A DNA stretch of 16,902 nucleotides from Desulfobacteraceae bacterium (GCA_024225895.1 JAAEMC010000837.1:1-16902); one strand, 5' to 3'. Positions 1 through 8,410 are shown, counted from the stretch's first letter. Translations and numbers: made by a program. The notes: a model not told the origin generated them from the letters alone.

Positions 1-132
1 TGCAAGCAAATAAAAATTACAGATATAGTTTTTTTAAATTTTCTTTCATTTTACAATGCACTTGATTTAATTTTAGTTCGATCCGCCCTTGTTCTTTTGG
101 AAATACGAATTTACCGGAGAATAAGATAGAGC

Positions 133-3100
133 ATGAAACCGATGATTAGCAAACTGGTTGCGCCTGTTACCACAGATGTCATCCCCAGGGATCGGCTGAC
201 GCCGCTGTTGAATACCATTGCCCAAAATAAGCTGACAACAGTGATCGCCGGTGCCGGATACGGCAAAACGTCGTTGGTCGCCCAGGCAGCCTCTGATATG
301 AACTTAAAAATTGTCTGGTACCGCCTGGATTCGATGGACAATGACCTGCCTGCCTTTATAAACTATCTGATATCCGGTATACGTGGATTTTTTCCCGTTT
401 TCTGGGAAAATTATAAAGAAGATGTAGATTCAACCCATTTATCAAGCCGGGATGCCGTTGTATTGGCCAATGAATTTTTATTGGAAATGGATGATATTGT
501 TGACCAGGATCTTTTCCTGATTCTGGATGATTTCCATTTGATCCGAGATTGCCCTCAAATCCATGATTTTCTGCAAGTGCTTTTAGACCGGTTCATGCCC
601 TGTCTTCATTTGGTTTTAATCAGCCGGTCCATGCCGACGCTTAAATTGTCTCGGCTTCTGGCTGCCAGAAAGGTGACGCGGATTACTGAACAGGATCTGG
701 CCTTCACGCCTGAAGAAATCAAGGTCTTGTTTGAAGCATTATTTTATCTGCCGCTTTCAAAAAAATGCATTAAAACACTTCATCAAAAAACCGGTGGATG
801 GATCTCAGGCCTGATCCTGTTCCACCATGCATTGAGGGATAAGTCTGATTCAAGTATAAAAAAGGCCATTCAGGGGTTCAGCGGGGCCCATCGTTATATT
901 TTTAATTATCTGGAGGAAAATGTATTTCAACAAATGCCGGATCATATTCAGGAATTTTTGCTCAACACGGCCATTTTATCCCGGTTGCCGGTTACTTTTT
1001 GCGACACTTTTCTGGCCATTGACACGGCAAAAGATATCTTATGCGAACTTGAAGATACCTGCGCATTTACATTTTCAACCGATGAAGACCGGCAGACCTT
1101 TTTTTATCATCACCTGTTTCAGGATTATCTTAAAGCCAAATTAAAAATAAATTTGAATACCAAAGAAATAGGCGCGTTATACAACAATGCCGCCTTGCTG
1201 TATGAAAAGAATGATGAAGGTCAGGAAGCATTGAAGCATCATATCCTTGCCGGCAACATCCAGGATGCATCCAGGCTGCTCAACCACCTGGCAAGACCCA
1301 TTATCAAACAGGGCCGTCCCCAGATGGTCAAATCCCTTCTTTCCATCATCCCCAAGCATTACATGGATGATGAACCCTGGTTCCAGTATCTTGAGGCAGG
1401 GTACCTGGGCCTTTGCAACCAATTGCAGCTGGCGGTAAAAGGGTATGAAAATGTATTAAAACTATTCCGGAAGCACAAGGATGTAGAGGGCGAGTGTATT
1501 TGCAGAATGGAGCTTGCTGAGTACTACTTGTCCATCGGCGACATGAAACGATCGGAATCCGAATACCGCAGCATTCTCAACAAAAACAAGCTGGACGCCT
1601 ATCTGACTATTATCGTGACAGGATATCTGATCCGCGTTCTGGCCCTTTCAGGCAAAACATCAGATGCAGACCGGTATGCCAAAAAAGCCACAAAGCTTTT
1701 GGCTGAACTCAATGATGAAGTTTCGTTGAAAATGGGGCAGGCCTGGCTTGCGGTGGCCCAGGGGTACCGCTTTGCATTCTCGGGCAGCTACCGCAAGGCC
1801 ATGGAGATGGGTGAACACTCAAAGGAACTTTTTGAATCCGTTGGCCAGTACCGGTTTCTTTTTTCCAGTTACTTTCTGATTTCCTATTCTTGTTTTTATC
1901 TTGGCTTATTTCCCGAGGGGAGCGCCGCTGCCATGGAAGGTCTTCAAACCGCCAGGGAAAAAGGTGGATTTGATGAATTTTCAAAATTCCTTAGGCTTTG
2001 GTATGCCAGGAACTGCCTGGAACTTGCAACAACCACCAGGCAAGAGATACTAAAGATACTGGATGATGGTAAAAAGAATCTGGCATCATTTAAGGCCAAT
2101 GCTTTTCCTGAAGGGATTGCTCAAGCCTACCTGGTCTTGAGCAAAGCCTATATGAGAACCAATAATGTGATCCGGGCCCAGGATTGTCTGAAAAAAGGGA
2201 TGAAAGTCCTAAAGGGCCACAAAATGCCCCTGATAAAAAATGAACTTAAAGTTGCCTTGTCAGAAATCCTGTTTTTTGCCAGGGAAAAGGAGCATAACCA
2301 GGAAGCCATGGCACTGTTAAAGGATGCGGAGCAGGAGTTGTATTATTCCGGGTGGCACATGTGCTGGATATCCAGGATTTATGCCCGCTACTACTGGGAG
2401 GCCGGCCACAAGGAAACCGCGTTCAAGTATATTGTTCATAGCCTGAAAATCGGTGAAGAAGAATCCTTTGATGACTGGATCATTGCCCAGAAAGACTGGA
2501 TTATTCCCCTGCTGGTTGAATTGTTCTCCATGGCTTCCATGGCAGACTATATCAAACGGTTATTTTCCAAGATGGGCTCAGACATTGAACCTAAGCTTCT
2601 GGCTTTCAAATCCCATAAAAAAAAGGTGGTGCAAAAGGCGGCTGCCCAAATTTCAATTTGTCTTCCCAAACCACTTCCACCAGCCATTCGGGCCTATTTT
2701 TTAGGGCCGTTCAAACTCTTTATGGGAGACCGGCAGATCCATGCCCACACCTGGAAAAGCAAAAAGGCAAAAACCCTATTCAAATACCTCTTGTGCAAGA
2801 GAAACAACGGCTACCTGGACAAGGAAATCTTAATGGAATTACTCTGGCCGGATGAGGATCCCAAAAAAAGCGCCCAGCGGTTTCATGTAGCCCTGGCATC
2901 CCTTAGAAAAACCCTGGAGCCTGATATATTAAAAGGGATTAAGTCCAATTATATTATAAGATCCGGGCCTGCTTATAAGATTGATATGGGAGATCCGGGC
3001 TATCTTGATATTGAGGCCTTCCTGTCTTCTGTTGAAATGGCGAAAATAATTGATCAGCCGGAAAAAGCCATTGGCTATTATAAAAAGGCTCAATCCATCT

Positions 3101-3456
3101 ACCAGGGGGACTTTCTTTCTGAAGATCCATATGATGCCTGGTGTGTGGATGAAAGGGAAAAATACAAACAGGCTTATCTGTCGGTATTAAAAAAAATAAT
3201 GGATATTTATGAATTCCAACAGGATTATAGAGGCTGTATTATTACTGCCAATAATTACCTGAAAGCGGACAAATATGCAGAATCCGTTTTAAGGCGCCTG
3301 ATGCTCTGCCATGCCAGAACCGGTAACAATCCCATGATTACCCAAATCTATGAGAAATTCAAAGAGACAATCTGGGCAGAGCTCAACTGTGAGTTAAGCC
3401 AAAAAACACAGATCCTTTACACCCAATTGTCCAGTTCAACATTTAATTTTATGTAG
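133..3456 (+). CDS. MalT-like STAND ATPase / TPR transcriptional regulator with C-terminal SARP-type DNA-binding and BTAD domains
   Basis: A 1107-residue cytoplasmic regulator. Seen: a Walker A loop GAGYGKTS at residues 40-47 and a Walker B LFLILDDFH at 127-135, placed as in MalT/LuxR-type STAND NTPases. A long helical TPR-like region follows (about 350-840). From residue 852 there is an OmpR/SARP-type winged helix (RAYFLGPFKLF, then DKEILMELLWPDEDP and the recognition region FHVALASLRKTLEP), and from about 955 to 1105 a BTAD-type helical domain. In this family ATP and an inducer drive oligomerisation and promoter activation; the inducer here is unknown. There is no LuxR-type HTH, so the output is SARP-like. 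The ATG at 133 was chosen because it is the first in-frame ATG and precedes the P-loop by the usual distance; GGAG at 116-119 is rather far upstream. A second ATG at 142 is possible. It lies upstream of and co-directional with the secreted arylsulfotransferase gene, a plausible target. Architecture is sure, target is inference. Confidence 0.93.
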   Translation: MKPMISKLVAPVTTDVIPRDRLTPLLNTIAQNKLTTVIAGAGYGKTSLVAQAASDMNLKIVWYRLDSMDNDLPAFINYLISGIRGFFPVFWENYKEDVDSTHLSSRDAVVLANEFLLEMDDIVDQDLFLILDDFHLIRDCPQIHDFLQVLLDRFMPCLHLVLISRSMPTLKLSRLLAARKVTRITEQDLAFTPEEIKVLFEALFYLPLSKKCIKTLHQKTGGWISGLILFHHALRDKSDSSIKKAIQGFSGAHRYIFNYLEENVFQQMPDHIQEFLLNTAILSRLPVTFCDTFLAIDTAKDILCELEDTCAFTFSTDEDRQTFFYHHLFQDYLKAKLKINLNTKEIGALYNNAALLYEKNDEGQEALKHHILAGNIQDASRLLNHLARPIIKQGRPQMVKSLLSIIPKHYMDDEPWFQYLEAGYLGLCNQLQLAVKGYENVLKLFRKHKDVEGECICRMELAEYYLSIGDMKRSESEYRSILNKNKLDAYLTIIVTGYLIRVLALSGKTSDADRYAKKATKLLAELNDEVSLKMGQAWLAVAQGYRFAFSGSYRKAMEMGEHSKELFESVGQYRFLFSSYFLISYSCFYLGLFPEGSAAAMEGLQTAREKGGFDEFSKFLRLWYARNCLELATTTRQEILKILDDGKKNLASFKANAFPEGIAQAYLVLSKAYMRTNNVIRAQDCLKKGMKVLKGHKMPLIKNELKVALSEILFFAREKEHNQEAMALLKDAEQELYYSGWHMCWISRIYARYYWEAGHKETAFKYIVHSLKIGEEESFDDWIIAQKDWIIPLLVELFSMASMADYIKRLFSKMGSDIEPKLLAFKSHKKKVVQKAAAQISICLPKPLPPAIRAYFLGPFKLFMGDRQIHAHTWKSKKAKTLFKYLLCKRNNGYLDKEILMELLWPDEDPKKSAQRFHVALASLRKTLEPDILKGIKSNYIIRSGPAYKIDMGDPGYLDIEAFLSSVEMAKIIDQPEKAIGYYKKAQSIYQGDFLSEDPYDAWCVDEREKYKQAYLSVLKKIMDIYEFQQDYRGCIITANNYLKADKYAESVLRRLMLCHARTGNNPMITQIYEKFKETIWAELNCELSQKTQILYTQLSSSTFNFM
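3424..3454 (+). repeat. 31-bp imperfect direct repeat, copy 1 (3' end of regulator gene)
   Basis: This stretch encodes the last residues of the regulator (QLSSSTFNFM) and matches 6585-6615 at 28 of 31 positions by hand count, starting exactly at CAATTG. The two copies bracket the arylsulfotransferase gene. Both contain ACAT-N8-ATGT. Similarity weakens after ATGT (about 9 of the next 14) and is not seen before CAATTG. Confidence 0.75.
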
Positions 3457-3668
3457 CTATCGCAATTGCCAAAGACTGGCTGGTGAAACTTACCGAGATG
3501 TGAAATATTCGGGATAAACCCATATTGGTTTCAAAAACAATCCTCTATTTTTTCACATATTCTCACACAAGCTTCCTCACAATTGTATGGTATCTTTATT
3601 TTAAAAAAATGAATATTACCACTGGCTCATGGGTAAAAAAATATCCGGATCCGGCGTGGGGAGGTCAA

Positions 3669-6521
3669 ATGATAAGAATAGTTTTTTTGATATGCGTTTT
3701 ACTGATGAGTGTTGCCACAGGATCAACCGGTGCGGCAACTTCAAATTCCAATGAACCCTATGAAGGGTATAACCTTTTTTCATCCTTGAATTCCAGGACC
3801 GTTTATCTGATGAACAATGACGGGAATATAGTCCAGTCCTGGGATACGGGCTACCGCCCGGGCAATGCCATATATCTGCTGGAAAACGGGGAGCTTCTGC
3901 ATACAGGTAATGTGGGCAATTCCACCTTTAATGCGGGAGGTGCCGGTGGAATTGTGCAAACCATTGATTGGGATGGAACCGTCACCTGGGAGTATACCTA
4001 CTCCAGCAGCACCTATCTTCAGCATCATGATGTGGAGAAGCTTTCCAATGGAAACATATTGATGGTCGCCTGGCAGTATAAAAGCTATGACGAGGCTGTT
4101 GCCGCCGGACGCAATCCTTCAAAGCTCACCAGTGGCGAACTCTGGCCGGACAGTGTGATCGAAGTCCGGCCCACCGGGACAAACACCGGGCAAATAGTCT
4201 GGGAATGGCATGTCTGGGATCATCTGGTACAAGACTATGATCCTTCTAAATCCAACTATGGGGTGGTGGTGAATCATCCTGAACTCGTCGACCTCAACTA
4301 TACCATGACCTCTAATGCAGACTGGAATCATATCAATTCCGTGGATTACAATGAAGAACTGGACCAGATCGTGCTGAGCGTACACAATTTTAGTGAAATC
4401 TGGGTCATTGACCATAGTACCACCACGGAGGAAGCTGCCGGGCACACCGGCGGCAACAGCACAAAGGGTGGTGATCTGCTATACCGCTGGGGTAATCCCC
4501 AGACCTATGATGCAGGGAATTCAGGCGATCAGCAGCTTTTTGTCCAGCATGATGCCGAATGGATTGAAGACGGTTACCCGGGTGAAGGCAATATCCTTAT
4601 ATTTAACAACGGCCAGGGCAGGCCGGAAGGGAATTATTCGTCCATAGAAGAGATTACACCTCCTGTAAATACAGACGGCAGCTATACCTTTTCCGGCTCA
4701 AATTACGGGCCTGATGAACCGTTATGGACTTATTCGGCTGATAATCCCACCGATTTTTATGCTAAAAATATCTCGGGCCAGCAGCGGCTGCCCAATGGCA
4801 ATACCCTGATATGCGAAGGACCCAGCGCCCATTTTTTTGAAGTGACTGATGCCGGAGAAATTGTCTGGGAATACTATGCCACAGGAAATGTTTTCAGGGT
4901 TGAACGATATGCTCCTGATTATTCCGGTTTTGACGGTACGGAACTGGATGACGGTGAGTCAGATGATAACGAATCAGATGATGGTGGCTCAAATGTCAGC
5001 TATGCCATTGTCGATACAGGGCAGGCCACCTGCTACGATGATAGCCAGGCCATCACTGCCCCCTCGGAAGGGGAAGCTTTTTACGGCCAGGATGCAAACT
5101 ACAGCGGGAACCAGCCAAGCTACACCCTCAGCCAGGATGGCCTGACGGTTTACGACAATGTCACCGGACTGATCTGGACACAAAGTCCGGATATTGACGG
5201 GGACGGGGATATTGATGCAGACGATCAATTGAGCTTTGATGATGCAAAGGACTATGCAGATATACTTAATGCCGAAGACTTCGGCGGCTACAGCGATTGG
5301 CGGCTGCCGACCATAAAAGAACTTTATTCCCTGATGAATTTCACCGGTACGGACCCTGTCGCCACCAGCACGGATACGTCAATTCTGACGCCCTTTATTG
5401 ATACAGATTATTTTGATTTCGGGTATGGCGATACAGATGCCGGCCAACGCATTATTGATGCCCAGTTCTGGTCCAGCAATGCTTATGTCGGCAATGTTTT
5501 TAATAATCAATCCGCCGCCTTTGGCCTAAACCTGGCAGATGGCCGGATCAAAGGATATCCCACCTGGCCTATTGTGAAGACATGTTATATCTATTTTGTC
5601 CGGGGCAACACCGATTACGGTATCAATAATTATGTTGATAACTCGGATGGGACCGTCACTGACTATGCCACCGGCTTGATGTGGTCCCGGGACGACAGCA
5701 GCAAGAGCATGAACTGGAAAGAGGCCCTGGCCTGGGTTCAGCAGGAAAATGATGAAAACTACCTTGGTTACAGTGATTGGCGGCTGCCCAATGCCAAGGA
5801 GATGCAGAGCATTGTCGACTATTCCCGGTCACCGGATACCACTGACTCGGCTGCTATAGATCCGGTGTTTAATATCACCCGGATCATCAATGAAACCGGA
5901 GAGGATGATTACCCGTGGTTCTGGACAGGCACCACCCACGCAAAGACCAACGGCGCCGGTTCAGCCGGTGTCTATATTTGTTTTGGCAGGGCCCTGGGTT
6001 ATATGAATGGTTCCTGGATGGATGTCCATGGTGCCGGTGCACAGCGCAGCGACCAGAAGGGCGGCGATTTCAGCGGCTTGACTTATGTGGCTGACGGCTA
6101 CTACTTTGATCGGAGTCCCCAGGGAGATGCCACCCGTATCTATAACCATGTTCGCCTGGTGCGTGATACTGAAATTAATACTAAAAATTATTGTCAAGCA
6201 GTGCCGGATCAAATTGTGCTTGATTCAATTTCAGGCACTACAGATGATTCCAGCCCTACTTTAACCTGGGAGGAGGATGCCTGTGCCACCTGGTATAAAC
6301 TGTATCTGAAAAAGATCACAGGGGGTTATAAATATGTCCAGTGGTATGAAATTGAAGACGACTATGCAGATTATCCCGAAGTGGAATGCGTCAGCGGTCA
6401 GTGTTCAATTACTATAGATACTGTATTGGAAAGCGGATCTTACCAATGGTGGGTCAAGGGATGGAATGACATCGGGCCCGGTCAATGGTCCGATGTCATG
6501 GGTTTCAGCATTTCAGATTAA
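3669..6521 (+). CDS. Secreted arylsulfotransferase (ASST family) fused to two DUF1566 domains and a fibronectin-like C-terminus
   Basis: A 950-residue exported protein. The ATG at 3669 was chosen because GGGGAGG (3658-3664) lies just upstream and the next residues form a Sec signal peptide (MIRIVFLICVLLMSVATGS, cleavage near the following alanines). Reading also stays open back to a TTG at 3525 and an ATG at 3609, which would bury the signal. Residues about 35-420 resemble the ASST propeller (PF05935): repeated strand motifs such as GELLHTGN, WNHINSVDY, SEIWVIDHS, LLYRWGNPQ, QHDAEWI and LPNGNTLICEG. ASST enzymes move sulfate between phenolic donors and acceptors in the periplasm; activity here is not provable. 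After an Asp/Ser-rich linker (about 424-438) come two DUF1566 modules (about 495-640 and 664-840), each with a YSDWRLP motif, the first with a DIDGDGDIDADD calcium-type loop. Residues about 850-950 look fibronectin-like. No DsbL/DsbI-type partner lies nearby. Confidence 0.88.
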   Translation: MIRIVFLICVLLMSVATGSTGAATSNSNEPYEGYNLFSSLNSRTVYLMNNDGNIVQSWDTGYRPGNAIYLLENGELLHTGNVGNSTFNAGGAGGIVQTIDWDGTVTWEYTYSSSTYLQHHDVEKLSNGNILMVAWQYKSYDEAVAAGRNPSKLTSGELWPDSVIEVRPTGTNTGQIVWEWHVWDHLVQDYDPSKSNYGVVVNHPELVDLNYTMTSNADWNHINSVDYNEELDQIVLSVHNFSEIWVIDHSTTTEEAAGHTGGNSTKGGDLLYRWGNPQTYDAGNSGDQQLFVQHDAEWIEDGYPGEGNILIFNNGQGRPEGNYSSIEEITPPVNTDGSYTFSGSNYGPDEPLWTYSADNPTDFYAKNISGQQRLPNGNTLICEGPSAHFFEVTDAGEIVWEYYATGNVFRVERYAPDYSGFDGTELDDGESDDNESDDGGSNVSYAIVDTGQATCYDDSQAITAPSEGEAFYGQDANYSGNQPSYTLSQDGLTVYDNVTGLIWTQSPDIDGDGDIDADDQLSFDDAKDYADILNAEDFGGYSDWRLPTIKELYSLMNFTGTDPVATSTDTSILTPFIDTDYFDFGYGDTDAGQRIIDAQFWSSNAYVGNVFNNQSAAFGLNLADGRIKGYPTWPIVKTCYIYFVRGNTDYGINNYVDNSDGTVTDYATGLMWSRDDSSKSMNWKEALAWVQQENDENYLGYSDWRLPNAKEMQSIVDYSRSPDTTDSAAIDPVFNITRIINETGEDDYPWFWTGTTHAKTNGAGSAGVYICFGRALGYMNGSWMDVHGAGAQRSDQKGGDFSGLTYVADGYYFDRSPQGDATRIYNHVRLVRDTEINTKNYCQAVPDQIVLDSISGTTDDSSPTLTWEEDACATWYKLYLKKITGGYKYVQWYEIEDDYADYPEVECVSGQCSITIDTVLESGSYQWWVKGWNDIGPGQWSDVMGFSISD

Positions 6522-6584
6522 AAGCAAGGAAGATCCAGGGGCACCAGGCCTGCTATAAAGGACAAGAAGGCGTCCCCGGAATCG

Positions 6585-6615
6585 CAATTGACCCGTTCAA
6601 CATTTAATTTGATGT
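6585..6615 (+). repeat. 31-bp imperfect direct repeat, copy 2 (downstream of arylsulfotransferase gene)
   Basis: Matches the last codons of the regulator gene (3424-3454) with three mismatches. Read in the equivalent frame it gives QLTRSTFNLM, against QLSSSTFNFM in the regulator, then continues SQTQNPQ to a stop rather than ending at once. This suggests either a duplicated gene end or an ancient recombination site around the intervening gene. Confidence 0.75.
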
Positions 6616-6923
6616 CACAAACGCAAAACCCGCAATAAAAAAAGATATACCCCACAAATTATTTTGCAAATTAATCCATATTATTATAAGGTTCCTTTTA
6701 AAAAGAGCTGTAAACTTTTTACATTTATGAGGTTTTACCATTCATGCATATAATATTTTTTTCAACCAGCCCACCGCCTCCATCCTTTTAAGATAGTTGT
6801 CTTTAAAAAAATGAAGACCAGTAAATTCTATTATCTTTAAAGGACCTGCATTGGATTTCTCATCAGGCTAAGTTCCATTGTCTGATCAAGAGTGTTCGTA
6901 TCATTGTTCTTATGCTTATTTAT

Positions 6924-6976
6924 AGTGATTTCAAAAAAATATGTTCCAAAAAATAATATAAATAAATGGAATCACT
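6924..6976. repeat. Short inverted repeat in AT-rich spacer
   Basis: AGTGATTTC (6924-6932) can pair with GGAATCACT (6968-6976) over nine positions, one of them G-T, around an A/T-rich loop of 35 nt. No T-run follows, so it is not a standard terminator. It could be a protein-binding site for the MFS promoter region or chance in AT-rich DNA. Confidence 0.3.
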
Positions 6977-7116
6977 TAAAAGCAAATCGATTTAGTATCA
7001 ACCGGTTTCTATGCTTGAGGTGTGGAAACGATTATAACGGCATAAGACGTTCTTTTTTTATCTAATTCAGCCTTTAATTTTTTGTAACAAATCTTTAAAT
7101 GCAAAGGCGTAGTATT

Positions 7117-8301
7117 ATGCTAAAAAACAGGACGTTAACAGGGTCGGCAATTTCTGTCTTTTTAATGATGGTGGGTGTTGGTATGGCTGTGGCGATACTT
7201 CCGCAAAAAGTCATCCAATTAACCGGTTCCGGCAATTCAGTAGGCTTTCTGGCATCATCTTTTGCCATATCTTTTATATTATTTCAAATTCCCATTAGTA
7301 TTTTTGCCGACAAGGTTGGGATTAAGCCCATTTTGTCCGGTGGCTATTGTTTGTGCTTTTGTATAGGCATACTATACTATTTTTCTAATACACCACTTTT
7401 GATTTTTATCGGTCGGTTCCTCCAGGGATTGGGCGAGGTTCCGGTCTGGGCGTTGGCACCGGCTTTATTGTCAATCCAATATCCCCGGGCAAAGGGTAAG
7501 GCCATCGGTATATATAATGCCTCATTTCACTTGGGCCTGACCATTGGACCGCTTCTTGGAATCATTTTAGCAAAGGTCTTCCCGGGGAATCAGTTGTTTC
7601 TTGTCTATGCCATATGCTGTTTGACTGGGGCCCTGGTCATTCAAATGGGAATTAAAAATATTCAGCATTGTCCCCAAACCAACAGAATCTCTTTTGATTG
7701 GAACAAGCTGATTGGCATTCTTTCAAAACCAATGGCTATGATTATATTGTTGGGAATCACCTTATACGGTGCTTGGTATGGTACTTTTATCACAGTGATT
7801 CCCGTTTTTTTAATTGAGACAAAAGGATTTGATTCTTTGAATATCGGGCTTTTCTTTTCCGCGTTTTACATTGGCGTCAGTCTTTCCCAGATTATCACAG
7901 GGCCGCTGTCTGATATTTTCGGCAGAGTAGGATTTATGCTGTTGGGGCTCATTTTAGCCATTGCCGCCCTTTTTTCTTTTCCATATTTTGATTCCCATTG
8001 GATCATCATTGTTCTTGGCATTTCAAGTCTTGGCTTGGGTATGTTTTTTTTGGCTTCATTGGCTTACTTATATGAAATGGTCCCTGACTCGATGAAAGCA
8101 AGCATATCTGGTGCATATTTTTTGTTTTGGGGCATGGGATATTTTAGCGGTCCGTTAATAATAAATAAACTTGAGATATCTTTAGGCACCGGCCGTGGAT
8201 TTTTTTCTTTTTTATTTTTATTGCTGTGTGAAGTATTCTTATTGTTTGTTTTTAAAAGAATATGTACAGATACTGAATGTCCAAAATTACGGAGGCTATA
8301 G
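7117..8301 (+). CDS. Major facilitator superfamily (MFS) transporter, substrate unknown
   Basis: A 394-residue integral membrane protein with about 12 hydrophobic segments. MFS loop motifs are visible: FADKVGIKP between TM2 and TM3, GPLSDIFGRVG at the matching place in the second half, and a TM4-5 stretch rich in G and P (GRFLQGLGEVPVWALAPALL, then GLTIGPLLG). This is typical of drug or metabolite:proton antiporters; the substrate cannot be told. The ATG at 7117 is preferred because AAGG (7104-7107) precedes it by nine bases, whereas the upstream ATG at 7099 has no ribosome-binding site and would add only MQRRSI. The last eleven or so codons (from about 8267) overlap a decayed DUF1566 sequence in another frame, so the native C-terminus may have been altered. 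The gene stands alone on this strand, and its 3' end faces that of the S41 lipoprotein gene. By eye it is more AT-rich than the arylsulfotransferase gene. Confidence 0.9.
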   Translation: MLKNRTLTGSAISVFLMMVGVGMAVAILPQKVIQLTGSGNSVGFLASSFAISFILFQIPISIFADKVGIKPILSGGYCLCFCIGILYYFSNTPLLIFIGRFLQGLGEVPVWALAPALLSIQYPRAKGKAIGIYNASFHLGLTIGPLLGIILAKVFPGNQLFLVYAICCLTGALVIQMGIKNIQHCPQTNRISFDWNKLIGILSKPMAMIILLGITLYGAWYGTFITVIPVFLIETKGFDSLNIGLFFSAFYIGVSLSQIITGPLSDIFGRVGFMLLGLILAIAALFSFPYFDSHWIIIVLGISSLGLGMFFLASLAYLYEMVPDSMKASISGAYFLFWGMGYFSGPLIINKLEISLGTGRGFFSFLFLLLCEVFLLFVFKRICTDTECPKLRRL

Positions 8302-8410
8302 CCATTGGCAGCTTTCAACCATAAAGGCGCTTTAATCTCTGATGAATTTTATCGGTGCAAACCCGATTATAACTGGCACGGGTACATGAGGTTTGACAAC
8401 CTGAATCTAT
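8267..8410 (+). pseudogene. Decayed DUF1566 domain fragment
   Basis: Read in the frame of codon 8291, the stretch gives QILNVQNYGGYSHWQLSTIK, then AL, stop, SLMNFIGANP, IITGTGT, stop, GLTT, stop, IY. The first DUF1566 module of the arylsulfotransferase gene has DILNAEDFGGYSDWRLPTIK, then ELYSLMNFTGTDP, VATSTDTSILTPFID. Over 8276-8365 against 5268-5357, my hand count is about 67 of 90 bases and 18 of 30 residues the same without gaps. Three in-frame stops (TAA 8333, TGA 8387, TGA 8402) sit at sense positions, so it is non-functional. No start or signal peptide remains. Its left end runs into the MFS gene in a different frame and its right end meets the stop codon of the S41 gene. It is a remnant of another DUF1566 gene, or of a duplicated copy, left by rearrangement. 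Confidence 0.85.

Larger units (their letters stand above)
6522..7098. other. 577-bp AT-rich gene-free region between the arylsulfotransferase and MFS genes
   Basis: I see no convincing gene here. The stretch holds copy 2 of the 31-bp direct repeat (6585-6615), a short inverted repeat at 6924-6976, and long A/T runs. Just downstream of the arylsulfotransferase stop, the same reading frame stays open to about 6640 and includes QLTRSTFNLM followed by SQTQNPQ and a stop. No strong rho-independent terminator and no convincing sigma-70 promoter pair was found; the MFS promoter is probably here but I cannot place it. Confidence 0.6.

Noticed and set aside
4119..4445. 108-codon open frame on the - strand
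   Set aside because: Shadow of the arylsulfotransferase gene; its residues are only the antisense of conserved ASST codons.
5151..6521. Diversity-generating retroelement target (DUF1566 can carry variable repeats)
   Set aside because: No reverse transcriptase, accessory gene or template repeat is seen in the window, and I found no A-biased near-duplicate of the gene's 3' end. The pseudogene differs at all base types, as ordinary decay would.
7036..7059. Possible terminator: AACG/CGTT stem followed by a T-run
   Set aside because: The stem has only four pairs, two of them A-T, which is too weak for an intrinsic terminator.
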